Positions 39,873 to 48,486 of a stretch of DNA of 64,000 nucleotides are shown piece after piece. Under the pieces are notes generated by a model. That model was not told where the DNA came from. It made no database searches and saw only the letters and a list, made by a program, of their open reading frames with translations. The position numbers and the translations under genes were made by a program. The DNA is from Butyricicoccus intestinisimiae. Its GTDB lineage: Bacteria > Bacillota > Clostridia > Oscillospirales > Butyricicoccaceae. Positions within the stretch are counted from its first letter, which is position 1, and the number at the start of each line of letters is the position of its first letter. The DNA lies in NCBI RefSeq assembly GCF_018918345.1, contig NZ_JAHLQI010000007.1, forward strand, positions 49,635 through 113,634. Direction: 5' to 3'.

Positions 39873-39907
39873 ATAAACCGGCTGTTTTACCACTAAACTA
39901 CACGGGC
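39873..39907 (-). tRNA. 5' half of a tRNA, interrupted
   Basis: Reads acceptor GCCCGTG, TA, a D-arm GTTTAGTGGTAAAAC and the start of an anticodon stem (AGCCGG, TTTAT), then the IS605-type left end. No matching anticodon 3' strand, T-arm or acceptor 3' strand (CACGGGC) follows on either side of the element, so it is a non-functional remnant. D-arm resembles tRNA-Gly/Thr classes. Confidence 0.5.
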
Positions 39908-39909
39908 TA

Positions 39910-40248
39910 ATATATTGAAAGCATTGGCTACGACCCAGCTTTGGGGAAAATCTGATACACTACAAAATCGAAACCTTTAATCAAAGATTTGAAAAAACTT
40001 TTAGGACAACCCGTATGGTTTATTTTGTCCATCTCTTTAAACTGTACTGTGTAAAATTTAATAATAAAGAGCTTTGAAACATAACATTTAATCTTTGAGT
40101 TTTGAGTCTTAAACTTTTCGTTCAAAGAATGTGGTTTATAATTATGAACCATTATGTAATAGTTTTGTGTTTTATTATGCGTACACATATTACTAATTTT
40201 AGATTGTAGTGTTTTGATTTTTCGGGCCGCAGCCAAGTGCTGTAACCG
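39910..40248. other. Intergenic AT-rich stretch, no gene supported
   Basis: About 340 bp with AT-rich low-complexity sequence. A 102-codon frame on the - strand starts on TTG without a ribosome binding site and has Lys/Asn/Phe composition typical of chance frames. No tRNA or strong terminator is seen. Confidence 0.5.
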
Positions 40249-40890
40249 TTAATACTTGATGTTAATAACCGTCAACGCATTAGATGTTGACAGCGCAGAA
40301 TCTACTTCTGCAAAAAAATTATCGCAGTATTCCTGCTGCGTACTTACAGTGTTGAGAACTCCAATCGGATCGACCAACATATACTCATGTGTGCGCATAT
40401 AATCCTGCTTTAACGCTGCAACAGCATCAGGATTAACAGCATTATCAGAGACACCAAACAAAGATTGGATATACGCTTCACATTTGTTTTGCAAATTCTC
40501 TCCGGAGTTACGCTCCAATTCGCAATCTGCGCTGTGATAACTTGCTGCCAAAGCCGTCAAATATGATTTACGCAAAGCAATGCCATTGTTTCTTTCATCA
40601 ATCGCTTCTGCAACAGTCATAGTTCTTCCAGCAACCGTGATTTCTGTTGTAGCATTCGATAAAACGACAGCTCTTTTAATAGCTGAACGCCGTGCAATCA
40701 AACTCTGAATCTTCTGATTCGCTGCTTTAATATTGTCCGCATACTGTTCAATTGAGACACCATCAATCTGGTTCGCAGTTTTGTTAACTGCTACAACAAA
40801 ATTGTTAGTGTTAATTGCGTTGTGGATTCTATCATCTAAAATCTTTAATTCACAAAGAGCTTTGTGAATATTCATGCTTTCTTCGGTCAT
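40249..40890 (-). CDS. Conserved helical phage protein (213 aa)
   Basis: AAAGGAA precedes ATG. All-helical (IHKALCELKILDDRIHNAI, LIARRSAIKRAVVLSNATT, TVAEAIDERNNGI). The pattern is familiar from Bacillota phages, but the function is not known. It lies between the tRNA array and the interrupted tRNA. The C-terminus (NALTVINIKY) is followed by the GTATTAAC motif shared with tRNA spacers. Confidence 0.55.
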   Translation of the reverse strand: MTEESMNIHKALCELKILDDRIHNAINTNNFVVAVNKTANQIDGVSIEQYADNIKAANQKIQSLIARRSAIKRAVVLSNATTEITVAGRTMTVAEAIDERNNGIALRKSYLTALAASYHSADCELERNSGENLQNKCEAYIQSLFGVSDNAVNPDAVAALKQDYMRTHEYMLVDPIGVLNTVSTQQEYCDNFFAEVDSALSTSNALTVINIKY

Positions 40891-40915
40891 TGAAATTTCC
40901 TTTCTGTTGAGGAGC

Positions 40916-40945
40916 CTTCGCTGGACGAAGTTTCGTCCAGCGAAG
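40916..40945. terminator. Long hairpin between gene 40249 and tRNA-Ser
   Basis: A perfect 14-bp stem (40916-40929 with 40932-40945), arm CTTCGCTGGACGAA. No T-run, so it may be a processing or folding element of the tRNA transcript rather than a terminator. Confidence 0.6.
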
Positions 40946-40980
40946 ACAAAATGGGGATAGAAAAATAAAAATGAATCAAG

Positions 40981-41069
40981 TGGCGGAGAGGGTGGGATTT
41001 GAACCCACGTGCCCTTTCGGACAAACGGTTTTCAGGACCGCCTCGTTATGACCACTTCGATACCTCTCC
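40981..41069 (-). tRNA. tRNA-Ser (anticodon UGA)
   Basis: Acceptor GGAGAGG pairs with CCTCTCC; anticodon loop CCTGAAA on stem GCGGT/ACCGT; long variable arm GTCCGAAAGGGC; T-arm GGGTTCAAATCCC; CCA encoded. Confidence 0.94.
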
Positions 41070-41135
41070 GTGTCCCGCTAAAAGCGGGAGTAAAAAATAA
41101 AAATAGAAGAAAAATGCATTAGCACAGAAGTGCCG

Positions 41136-41224
41136 TGGTGTTCCCGGTGAGATTTGAACTCACAAACCTCTATTGAGGATACAGTGTTTGAGACTGCTGC
41201 GTTTACCATTTTCGCCACAGGAAC
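41136..41224 (-). tRNA. tRNA-Leu (anticodon CAA)
   Basis: Acceptor GTTCC/GGAAC, loop CTCAAAC on stem GCAGT/ACTGT, long variable arm CCTCAATAGAGG, T-arm GAGTTCAAATCTC; CCA encoded. Confidence 0.93.
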
Positions 41225-41227
41225 ATA

Positions 41228-41271
41228 TTTGATATACCGCGCAAAGAGCGTTAAGAGCGCGGTATATCAAA
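41228..41271. repeat. Long hairpin between two tRNAs
   Basis: Perfect 15-bp inverted repeat, TTTGATATACCGCGC (41228-41242) with its complement (41257-41271). Confidence 0.7.
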
Positions 41272-41336
41272 ATTGAATAAAGGAGCAATCTACATTCGTA
41301 TTACAAATGTATTTGTCCGGCGTTAGCGCACCGGAA

Positions 41337-41412
41337 TGGTGCTCACATGGGGACTCGAACCCGAAACCGTCCGGTTATGAGCCGGATGCTCTACCAATTG
41401 AGCTATGCAAGC
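41337..41412 (-). tRNA. tRNA-Met-type (anticodon CAU)
   Basis: Acceptor GCTTGCA pairs with TGTGAGC (two G-T pairs); loop CTCATAA on stem TCCGG/CCGGA; T-arm GGGTTCGAGTCCC; CCA encoded. Could be elongator Met or, if lysidine-modified, Ile (AUA). Confidence 0.92.
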
Positions 41413-41453
41413 ATGTGAATGAAAAGATTCGCTGTAAAGCAGTTCTTTTTTGT

Positions 41454-41678
41454 GCTATGTCTTAACATACAGTCGTTCCTCGAAAACACTCGCAAAATAT
41501 CAACGGATACAACAGAAATAATCATAAAGTGAAAACTCAAGTCAAAGTCACAGTTCGAACTACTGTTTAGATTCGTCAGCAATAATTAGCGATTAGACTT
41601 GTCTTCATAGTGTTTATACGCTACGAAGACTTTCATATTTGCAAATTCCCGAAGATCAACTGCATGTTAAGACATAGC
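41454..41678 (-). ncRNA. Candidate structured RNA inside the tRNA array
   Basis: A perfect 15-bp stem, then one mismatch and 4 more pairs (41454-41473 with 41659-41678), closes a 225-nt region. Inside are a 12-bp hairpin with one mismatch (41601-41630), a CAAGTC/GACTTG pairing closing a domain of about 60 nt, and a 5-bp hairpin around AGTTCGAACT. No open frame or tRNA fits. Strand is assumed from the flanking tRNAs. The family is not recognised. Confidence 0.5.
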
Positions 41679-41690
41679 CTGTTGTTGTTG

Positions 41691-41728
41691 TGTAGTATGT
41701 CGTGCAGTTCAATGCACGACATACTACA
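41691..41728. repeat. Long hairpin between candidate RNA and tRNA-Lys
   Basis: Perfect 16-bp stem, TGTAGTATGTCGTGCA (41691-41706) with 41713-41728, loop of 6 nt. Confidence 0.7.
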
Positions 41729-41789
41729 CTGAAAGGACTTATCAACACTTACATGACAAACAATCGCTGTCAACGTTAATACGCTGACA

Positions 41790-41864
41790 TGGTGCGCCAT
41801 GCGGGATTCGAACCCGCGACTCTCTGCTTAAAAGGCAGATACTCTACCACTGAGTTAATGACGC
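41790..41864 (-). tRNA. tRNA-Lys (anticodon UUU)
   Basis: Acceptor GCGTCAT with ATGGCGC; loop CTTTTAA on stem TCTGC/GCAGA; T-arm GGGTTCGAATCCC; CCA encoded. Confidence 0.94.
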
Positions 41865-41870
41865 ATATGT

Positions 41871-41943
41871 AGCACCAAAAGAGACTCGAACTCTTAACCT
41901 GTTGTTTACAAGACAACTGCTCTGCCAATTGAGCTATTGGTGC
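41871..41943 (-). tRNA. tRNA-Thr (anticodon UGU)
   Basis: Acceptor GCACCAA with TTGGTGC; loop CTTGTAA on stem GTTGT/ACAAC; T-arm GAGTTCGAGTCTC. CCA is not encoded (ACA follows). Confidence 0.92.
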
Positions 41944-41965
41944 ATATTGTGAAAAAATTGAGAGG

Positions 41966-42006
41966 TGTAGACTCCTAACAACGCGTAACCTCATTAGGAG
42001 TCTACA
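41966..42006. repeat. Long hairpin between tRNA-Thr and tRNA-Leu
   Basis: Perfect 13-bp inverted repeat, TGTAGACTCCTAA (41966-41978) with 41994-42006. Confidence 0.7.
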
Positions 42007-42054
42007 TGCTTAGATAAGGATTTGAAGGTTAGAGGAGATGTTGTGCAGAAGCAC

Positions 42055-42139
42055 TGGTGCGGCGAATGGGATTCGAACCCATACGCTTATTCGGCAGCGG
42101 ATTTTAAGTCCGCGATGTCTACCCTTCCATCACCGCCGC
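42055..42139 (-). tRNA. tRNA-Leu (anticodon UAA)
   Basis: Acceptor GCGGCGG with TCGCCGC; loop CTTAAAA on stem GCGGA/TCCGC; variable arm TGCCGAATAAGCGT; T-arm GGGTTCGAATCCC; CCA encoded. First tRNA after the promoter at 42166. Confidence 0.94.
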
Positions 42140-42165
42140 ATATCGCATATCCCTTAACTGTATAT

Positions 42166-42194
42166 ATGATACCATTTCTGTCATCTAATGTCAA
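42166..42194 (-). promoter_or_regulatory. Promoter of the tRNA array
   Basis: On the - strand TTGACA (42189-42194), 17-bp spacer, TATCAT (42166-42171), 27 bp upstream of the first tRNA. Confidence 0.82.
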
Positions 42195-42225
42195 TAGTTA
42201 TTTCGAAAAATTGTGAAAACTTTTA

Positions 42226-42256
42226 ATCGAGTCCTCTATACGATAGAGGACTCGAT
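42226..42256 (-). terminator. Hairpin terminator of the replication unit
   Basis: Perfect 14-bp stem (42226-42239 with 42243-42256), loop 3 nt, just after the stop of the gene at 42269 and before the tRNA promoter. Confidence 0.7.
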
Positions 42257-42268
42257 AGATAAACCCTC

Positions 42269-42502
42269 TTACTGGTTGTCGGAGAGATCGCCTTCCGGTG
42301 TGCCTAATTCTTCATCGTACAAAGAATCCAGCACTTGCGGCAATCTATACATGACCAATGACGTTAATACATCTGCACTATCTCGATCATCTGTAAGGTT
42401 CAGAATTTCATCACAAACACCTTCTGCAATATTGAGTAATACTTGCTCAATAATGTCTGAGTCATCTTGTACGTTTGCTTCTACCTCAAAAAAATCTCTC
42501 AT
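42269..42502 (-). CDS. Acidic hypothetical protein (77 aa)
   Basis: AAAGGA precedes ATG. Strongly acidic, helical (EVEANVQDDSDIIEQVLLNI, NLTDDRDSADVL). Last gene of the replication unit, 3 nt after dnaE. Small acidic proteins near replication genes can be polymerase partners or DNA mimics; no direct evidence. Confidence 0.45.
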   Translation of the reverse strand: MRDFFEVEANVQDDSDIIEQVLLNIAEGVCDEILNLTDDRDSADVLTSLVMYRLPQVLDSLYDEELGTPEGDLSDNQ

Positions 42503-42505
42503 AAA

Positions 42506-45500
42506 TTATCCTTTCTTTGTGTATTGGTTTAAATACCAATATCCAGACCTGTTTTTGTATACGTTGTCAGCGTATATAATATCGCTTTTACTGATTGGCT
42601 GCTCGTCATAATCATTTGCTTTTATAGTCATGCGACCATGTTTCCCAGAACCAACGGATTGAGTCTCAATGGCATATCCCCAAGGGCGATTATCAGTCTT
42701 ACTTATCAGCTTTCGCACATCTAAAACAATAAGTAACCGGCGATCTTCTTCTCTATTTGTCTGTGTGCTGATATAGCCCAGCACATCATTTTGATTTTGA
42801 ATCTTAACCTTTAAGTCTACATCTGTCAAATGTGCATTTTTGATAACGTCTTCTGCATCATGAATAACAGCCAAGCAATCCTGAATTGTATAAGTCTTTA
42901 AAATATTTCCCTTTTTGCCAATGTTTGTAGAATGTTTTTTGATACTGTCTTCCCAGTAAGTGCCCGTGATTACAGATTCACGAACACTATTTTTGAGACC
43001 ATAATCAAAATATTCCGCCATGTCTATAATAGAAGACACTTCTCTTTGATTGCCAAATTGCTCGAAGTAGTCTATCTTACACAACAATTTTGTTACGGTC
43101 GATGTAATTTTATGAGGACGTAATTCTATCAGTAAGTCGGATAGATAGTTATACTGATTATCTCTGACCGCTGCTAAAACCAATCCTGCCTGCTTGTTAA
43201 AGCCTTTAATAGATGACAACGATTTGTAAATAGATTTGTTTTCAGCATCAATTGCGATCTGCGAGTTATCCTGACCGAATCTAAATGGTGGAAATTTGAT
43301 TCTATAATAAGACTCAGCTTCTCCTTGCGCAGCCTGTACTTTCTCTTTTTTACCAGCATCCGTCATCAGTCTGATGTATACACCATAGAATTCTGTCGGA
43401 TAATGGCTTTTTAGATATGCACAATACAAGCTGTCTAAGGCGACGCAATACGCATGACTTGCGTTAAACCCATAGCCAGAGTTGTCTTCTACGATCTGCC
43501 AGACCTTATCAGCTACGCTGCGTGCGGTATCCGGCAACATAGATTCCTTCTCTGTTAAGGCTTGAGCAAACCCGCGTGTGAATTGTTCTTTTAACACCAA
43601 GACTTTTTCTACACGCTTTTTGGAAATGTTTTTAATAGCAGCGTAACATTCTGACATGACAATACCTGCATAGTTCAGTGTGCGCATGATATGTTCCTGA
43701 TACAAAACAAAAGAATTTGGCATCCACTTTGTCTGAATCAGCTTATCGAAAGATGGAATGTTATATGAAAAAGGTTCTCGAGATTCAAACTTTTTGTACA
43801 TCGACTTAAATCCCGGACGAATCGCAGCTACAAAAGCACACAGCTCTGCGATGTTTGTTGGTTTGAACTTAGCTACTCTCCCAGCAGTACCCGATTGCTC
43901 TACCTGATTGACACCCATGGTACACGCAGTAGCATATACATTCCATGCTTTGTCTGTCGGAACACATGTTTGCAACAGTTCATCTACTGATAATCTGGGT
44001 TTCCCAATCTCTTTGAAAACCTGATCTATCAAGTCAACAACAACAACCTTCAAAAGATCGTTCTTTAAAAATCGGTTGTCCTCTGCCCAGTGACCGTCCA
44101 TCAAACAACACATTTTATCTTTGATGCGAACAAGTCCAATTTCTTCTTCGATACTGCCTTGATACAACAAATATGCAGACGGAGCGATGCTCCATGAAAC
44201 TACAGTTTTATTGTATTTTTCGCTCTCTTTTACGAGATTTATATAGTGATTATCCACAAAATCATAGATAGATATATTATCTTTTTCGTCATCATCACTA
44301 TACTTCAAAGCACGATCATACTTCTTCAATTGTTCTGATACCGCGTTCGCTGTTTCGAACGGAATATCACATGCTTTTGCAAACAATTTCCATGATGCGG
44401 ATGTTTTCATGGTGCCAAGGGCAATCATCGGATAAGCGTGGTCATCACCTAAGATTTCTTTTTGCGCTTGAGCAAACGGCTCAATTGTGCCGAGATTGAA
44501 ATCTATATCCGGCAAGCTGCCAGTCTCCAAAATTCTGGTCGCAGACATAAATCTTTCCGGATACATTTCAACGTGAGCAGTAATACGATCTACCTCGGTA
44601 AATCCCAGCAGACGATTTGTAATAAATGAAACGGCACTGCCTCGCCCAGTTGATGTAATTACACCGCCAAGTTCTTTACCTCTTTTGATAATATAATAGT
44701 TCAAGATAAAGTAGTCTGCCATGTGAGACTCTATTACGATGTCGATTTCTCGTTTGATTTCCTTTTCGTATGTAGAGTACAGATAAATCGGAACCTGTTT
44801 TTTGTAATCTTCCCAACATTTCCAGACAAGACTTTGATATTTTTTATCTTTTTGTTCTTGTGTCAAGTTAGGATACAAGGTTGGCAACTTGATCTCTTGA
44901 TTAAAAATATCACTATGATAATCTTCTACTTGCAAAAATACGTTTGTGTTGCCAAGAGCTTCCATGATTTCGTCATGAGATAAAACTCCTTGCTCTACAA
45001 AACGCTTGTACACAGTATCTCCATCTGGATAATCTAAGTACCAACCTTCTTCATCCGGATACTCGATCTCTTTCGAATACAAAAAATCTGTACGTTCTTG
45101 GGTATCTTCCTCATGGATATAATGAGAATCGCACCCGTATATCAAAGGGATCTTATACTTATTGTGCATCCTTTTGATTCGACTATTGAGTTCACGCTGA
45201 GATTCCGTGTTGTGTGCTTGGACTTCCAGATAAAAATGATTTCCGAAATGCTCAAATAACGTCAGCATGATTTCTTCTGCATCGTCATACCGCCACCCAG
45301 CAATACAAGCTGAGGTAATAATCACATTATCTGGATCAAAAGAAAGCAGCAACTCTAAATCCAACCTTGCTCTGCGGTAAAATCCGCTGCGGTTTGCTTC
45401 TGATAAAATCTTATTCATCTGCTTGCGCCCTGCTTCGTTTAACGCAGCAATAATAATATGACAGTTTGTTCCGTCCGCTAATGCTGGATCACGGCGTTTG

Positions 45501-45721
45501 ACCCAGTATGCTTCTGCAACCTGTACAAATTTTAATCCATATTTTTTTGCCAGATTATAACACTCGATATATCTCCCTTGATACCCGTGTTCGCAAGAAG
45601 ATAAGATGCCGTGTCCTAATTCTTTTGCTCTTAAAGCATATTGTTCATTGGTGGCAACGCTGTCCGGAACCAATGGGTTCGTGTGTTGTGTATGTCTATG
45701 ATAGTTTTGATAAACAATCAA
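42506..45721 (-). CDS. dnaE: DNA polymerase III alpha subunit (DnaE-type)
   Basis: 1071 residues; TTG start with AGAGG 9 nt upstream. N-terminal PHP domain (YHRHTQHTN, SCEHGYQGRYIECYNLA, YGCDSHYIHEED). Polymerase core with GGVITSTGRGSAVSF and the catalytic acidic motif SLPDIDFNLGTIEP. Then a finger/thumb region (GRVAKFKPTNIAELCAF, NASHAYCVALDSLYCAYLK), a tandem HhH region and a C-terminal OB-like domain. Phage replicative polymerase of the C family; lets the phage replicate without the host alpha subunit. Confidence 0.95.
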   Translation of the reverse strand: MIVYQNYHRHTQHTNPLVPDSVATNEQYALRAKELGHGILSSCEHGYQGRYIECYNLAKKYGLKFVQVAEAYWVKRRDPALADGTNCHIIIAALNEAGRKQMNKILSEANRSGFYRRARLDLELLLSFDPDNVIITSACIAGWRYDDAEEIMLTLFEHFGNHFYLEVQAHNTESQRELNSRIKRMHNKYKIPLIYGCDSHYIHEEDTQERTDFLYSKEIEYPDEEGWYLDYPDGDTVYKRFVEQGVLSHDEIMEALGNTNVFLQVEDYHSDIFNQEIKLPTLYPNLTQEQKDKKYQSLVWKCWEDYKKQVPIYLYSTYEKEIKREIDIVIESHMADYFILNYYIIKRGKELGGVITSTGRGSAVSFITNRLLGFTEVDRITAHVEMYPERFMSATRILETGSLPDIDFNLGTIEPFAQAQKEILGDDHAYPMIALGTMKTSASWKLFAKACDIPFETANAVSEQLKKYDRALKYSDDDEKDNISIYDFVDNHYINLVKESEKYNKTVVSWSIAPSAYLLYQGSIEEEIGLVRIKDKMCCLMDGHWAEDNRFLKNDLLKVVVVDLIDQVFKEIGKPRLSVDELLQTCVPTDKAWNVYATACTMGVNQVEQSGTAGRVAKFKPTNIAELCAFVAAIRPGFKSMYKKFESREPFSYNIPSFDKLIQTKWMPNSFVLYQEHIMRTLNYAGIVMSECYAAIKNISKKRVEKVLVLKEQFTRGFAQALTEKESMLPDTARSVADKVWQIVEDNSGYGFNASHAYCVALDSLYCAYLKSHYPTEFYGVYIRLMTDAGKKEKVQAAQGEAESYYRIKFPPFRFGQDNSQIAIDAENKSIYKSLSSIKGFNKQAGLVLAAVRDNQYNYLSDLLIELRPHKITSTVTKLLCKIDYFEQFGNQREVSSIIDMAEYFDYGLKNSVRESVITGTYWEDSIKKHSTNIGKKGNILKTYTIQDCLAVIHDAEDVIKNAHLTDVDLKVKIQNQNDVLGYISTQTNREEDRRLLIVLDVRKLISKTDNRPWGYAIETQSVGSGKHGRMTIKANDYDEQPISKSDIIYADNVYKNRSGYWYLNQYTKKG

Positions 45722-45734
45722 AATAATTTTCCTC

Positions 45735-47633
45735 TTAAATCGGTCGGTCTTCTAACTGCGGAACAGGGATTGGATCTTCTTCTCTATCATGTTTCTCCGT
45801 GTCCCAACCATATTGAAAATACAAGTCCTCATAATCAGTAAAGAATCTGCGAGAAGGTTTGTCGTAGAAGAACTCAATAGATTGTCCTTCATAGCCACGC
45901 ATACGATCTTTTAAAATATCGCACACGACATCACCTTCTAATATTCTTTTTTTCTTACCGGTTGGTTCACGATCCGCTGCTTGCACACGGTACAAACTCA
46001 AAATACGGTGTGCTAAATCTATCATACCGCCAGCACCCTGTACATCCATCTTCGTCAGTCTACGAATGGTTTCAATCTTATGAGGGTGGACAACTAAGAT
46101 AGGAGCGACCTGAAACTTTACCGCGAATGATATTAACTGCCTGACAAAGTTCTCTTGATTGTCCCAACGATCCTTCTCTCGGCTGCCCATTGCTAGAGAT
46201 GTTAGGTTGTCAATGATGAACAGTTTACATCCGTATTTACGTGCAGCAGCTTCCATGGTGTTCAACATATCTTGTGGAGAGTGACTTTGACCATCTTTGT
46301 AAATAAAAAGTCGTTCGTTGCACCATGCGTCAATGTCTTTTTGTACAGTTGGATTCACTTTGAAATACTCAATATTACCAGCCATGTATTTGTTTACATG
46401 GTATCTTCCGGCTAAGATGTGATTCAGCCATGTCTTTTGCTGGAATGCTGGCAACTCTCCGGAATACTGAAAAACATTACATCCTTGCTCCAAAGAATTG
46501 CAAACCAACTGAGATAAAAAAGATGATTTACCGGAACCGTTGATGCCGGTTACGATGGTCAGTGTACCGTAAAACAGCTTAAATAAAGCCTTGTCTAATT
46601 CTTGGAACCCTGTCTGAATGCCATCCATATCAGCTAAATCCACGGCTTGAATATCTGCAAAATTGATTACCGTATCCACAGGATTCTCTTTTGCATTTAA
46701 CACAACATCCAAAACTTGCTCTGGACCGCCATAATACAGCAGCTCATTTAGATCTTTAATTGGTTTATCCTGTACACTTAAAGGCAGTTCAACAAACCGT
46801 GTTCTCCACGTGCCAAGTCGCGTTGAAACTTCTTTGCGCATTTTGTTTCCAGCTTCGTCATTGTCTGAGCACAGAATAATGGAATCGAATTCTTCTAACC
46901 AATTCCAGTTTTCTTCCAGCCAATGATAATTGTTGGCTCCCAGAGGGACGGAAACTGTGTTTAAATAACCGGCTTCAATTGCTGCTGCACAATCGAGTTC
47001 TCCTTCTGTAATAAGGAGTGGCATTGTAGTATTGACTCTGTTCATGTTAAACAAAAGTGGAGTCGTATCAGCGTTCTTTTGACACCAATTTTTAATCTCT
47101 TTCTTCGACTTATCCACGCGGTGAGAGGGTCGGTATTTTACCATCGTTAATACATCGTTTGTATCGTAATAGTTGAATACACAATTCCCTTCTGCGTCTT
47201 GCCGAATGTCTAAGTAATCAGCAGTCTTCGGGGAAATTTTACGCTTGCTCAGATACTCATATACTTTTGTCTTATCACTTAAAGGTTCAAGTTTCGGATA
47301 CTTATAAGCCCTGCGTGTTTTAACACCAAGCTCTCCAAAATTATATCGTATACGAGCATGGTCAAAAAGAAACTGTACAGCTTCTAAAAATGTATGACCA
47401 GTGCTCATATACGCTTCAATTATATCCACCGATTTGCCGCAGCCAAAGCAGTGCATGTAATAGCCTTTTTTATCGTAGATAAAAGAAGGAGTATCCTCTG
47501 CGTGAAAAGGACACAACCCTTTTAAATTCCGAGAATCAAACTGCTCTACTCCCAGAATTTCTGCGATCAGCATAGCATTTCTGTCTCCAAGTTTTTGCTT
47601 TGCTCTTTGAATTGTCTTTTTATCTACGATCAA
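45735..47633 (-). CDS. Primase-helicase (CHC2 zinc finger, Toprim, DnaB-type)
   Basis: 632 residues; TTG start with AAGGA. N-terminal zinc-binding domain LCPFHAEDTPSFIYD with HCFGCG; Toprim with LITEGELDCAAA and LCSDNDEAGNKM; C-terminal RecA-like helicase with Walker A VTGINGSGKSSF, Walker B LFIIDNLTSL and a VVHPH sensor. This is the gp4-like bifunctional architecture, which primes and unwinds at the phage fork. It is coupled to the nuclease gene upstream. Confidence 0.93.
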   Translation of the reverse strand: MIVDKKTIQRAKQKLGDRNAMLIAEILGVEQFDSRNLKGLCPFHAEDTPSFIYDKKGYYMHCFGCGKSVDIIEAYMSTGHTFLEAVQFLFDHARIRYNFGELGVKTRRAYKYPKLEPLSDKTKVYEYLSKRKISPKTADYLDIRQDAEGNCVFNYYDTNDVLTMVKYRPSHRVDKSKKEIKNWCQKNADTTPLLFNMNRVNTTMPLLITEGELDCAAAIEAGYLNTVSVPLGANNYHWLEENWNWLEEFDSIILCSDNDEAGNKMRKEVSTRLGTWRTRFVELPLSVQDKPIKDLNELLYYGGPEQVLDVVLNAKENPVDTVINFADIQAVDLADMDGIQTGFQELDKALFKLFYGTLTIVTGINGSGKSSFLSQLVCNSLEQGCNVFQYSGELPAFQQKTWLNHILAGRYHVNKYMAGNIEYFKVNPTVQKDIDAWCNERLFIYKDGQSHSPQDMLNTMEAAARKYGCKLFIIDNLTSLAMGSREKDRWDNQENFVRQLISFAVKFQVAPILVVHPHKIETIRRLTKMDVQGAGGMIDLAHRILSLYRVQAADREPTGKKKRILEGDVVCDILKDRMRGYEGQSIEFFYDKPSRRFFTDYEDLYFQYGWDTEKHDREEDPIPVPQLEDRPI

Positions 47634-47634
47634 T

Positions 47635-48486
47635 TTATCCGTCCTTCTTGAAATCCTTTGATCTTTGACAATACTTCCTCATGCTGCATAATTCGTTGCA
47701 GAAAAAGTCCTGCTTTTTAAAAGCAGCCAATTTTAAGTCTTTATTTTTGTATTCCGTAGCAATCTTGTCCTGCCAAGATGTTTCCAAAAAAATCTGACCT
47801 ACTGTTTCTGTAAACCAATCAATTGCTTCTTGTAAATCAGATTCAGAAAAATCTATTTCAACAATCTGTCCAGCACGGAACATATTAAAAACTAACTTTG
47901 ATGGATATGTTCCAAACTTTTCTTTTACCGCCAGAGAATATAAGTATAACTGACGAGCATATTCCTTCTGCTCTTGTTTTGATGTGAATTTAGACTTGGA
48001 CTTATGATCTACAACAATCAGATCTTGTGTATCTTTGTTTCGTAAAACCATGTCGATAAATCCAACAAAAGCAATTCCATCAATTTTTAGTTGTACTTTA
48101 ATTTCCGTTCCGACCAGTTCAATATTTTCAGGAAGATCTACAAAAGATTCCAGAGCTTCTAAACCAGACTCATAATACTTTTTACCTAAATCAACCCAGC
48201 GATTCTTCGGGAAAGCTAATGTAATCTGGTTGTTGTATTTGCTGTCGTATTCTTCGCACACGTCAAAGAAATCTAATTGCCCACGATAGAATCTTTCATA
48301 GAGTGAGTGCATAAAAGTTCCCCACTGGGCAAATGCATTTTCTTCGCGGTCCAGCTTTGGTTTCTGCAAATATGTCAGCCAAAAACATCTTGGACAATTG
48401 TTAAAACTATTCACACTGGAAAACGAAAAATTAAATCTCCTAAGAAAATCTTCGTAGTTTTCCTTCCCTGTTGGAAGAATTACCAC
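47635..48486 (-). CDS. Cas4/AddB-like PD-(D/E)xK nuclease with Fe-S cysteines
   Basis: 283 residues. FSFSSVNSFNNCPRCFWLTY carries the first Cys; GTFMHSLYERFYRG (His); FIDMVLRNK with IVVDHKSKSK (the D...ExK-type centre, here DHKSK); QLYLYSLAVKE (QhxxY). C-terminal CNELCSMRKYC completes a likely 4Fe-4S site as in Cas4/AddB. Probably a 5'-3' exonuclease for recombination with the SSB and Sak3-like proteins encoded just upstream. Confidence 0.85.
   Translation of the reverse strand: MVILPTGKENYEDFLRRFNFSFSSVNSFNNCPRCFWLTYLQKPKLDREENAFAQWGTFMHSLYERFYRGQLDFFDVCEEYDSKYNNQITLAFPKNRWVDLGKKYYESGLEALESFVDLPENIELVGTEIKVQLKIDGIAFVGFIDMVLRNKDTQDLIVVDHKSKSKFTSKQEQKEYARQLYLYSLAVKEKFGTYPSKLVFNMFRAGQIVEIDFSESDLQEAIDWFTETVGQIFLETSWQDKIATEYKNKDLKLAAFKKQDFFCNELCSMRKYCQRSKDFKKDG

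Noticed and set aside
39928..40236. A 102-codon frame on the - strand between the IS605-type element and gene 40249.
   Set aside because: TTG start without a ribosome binding site, biased Lys/Asn/Phe composition, no resemblance to a protein family; more likely a chance frame in AT-rich DNA.
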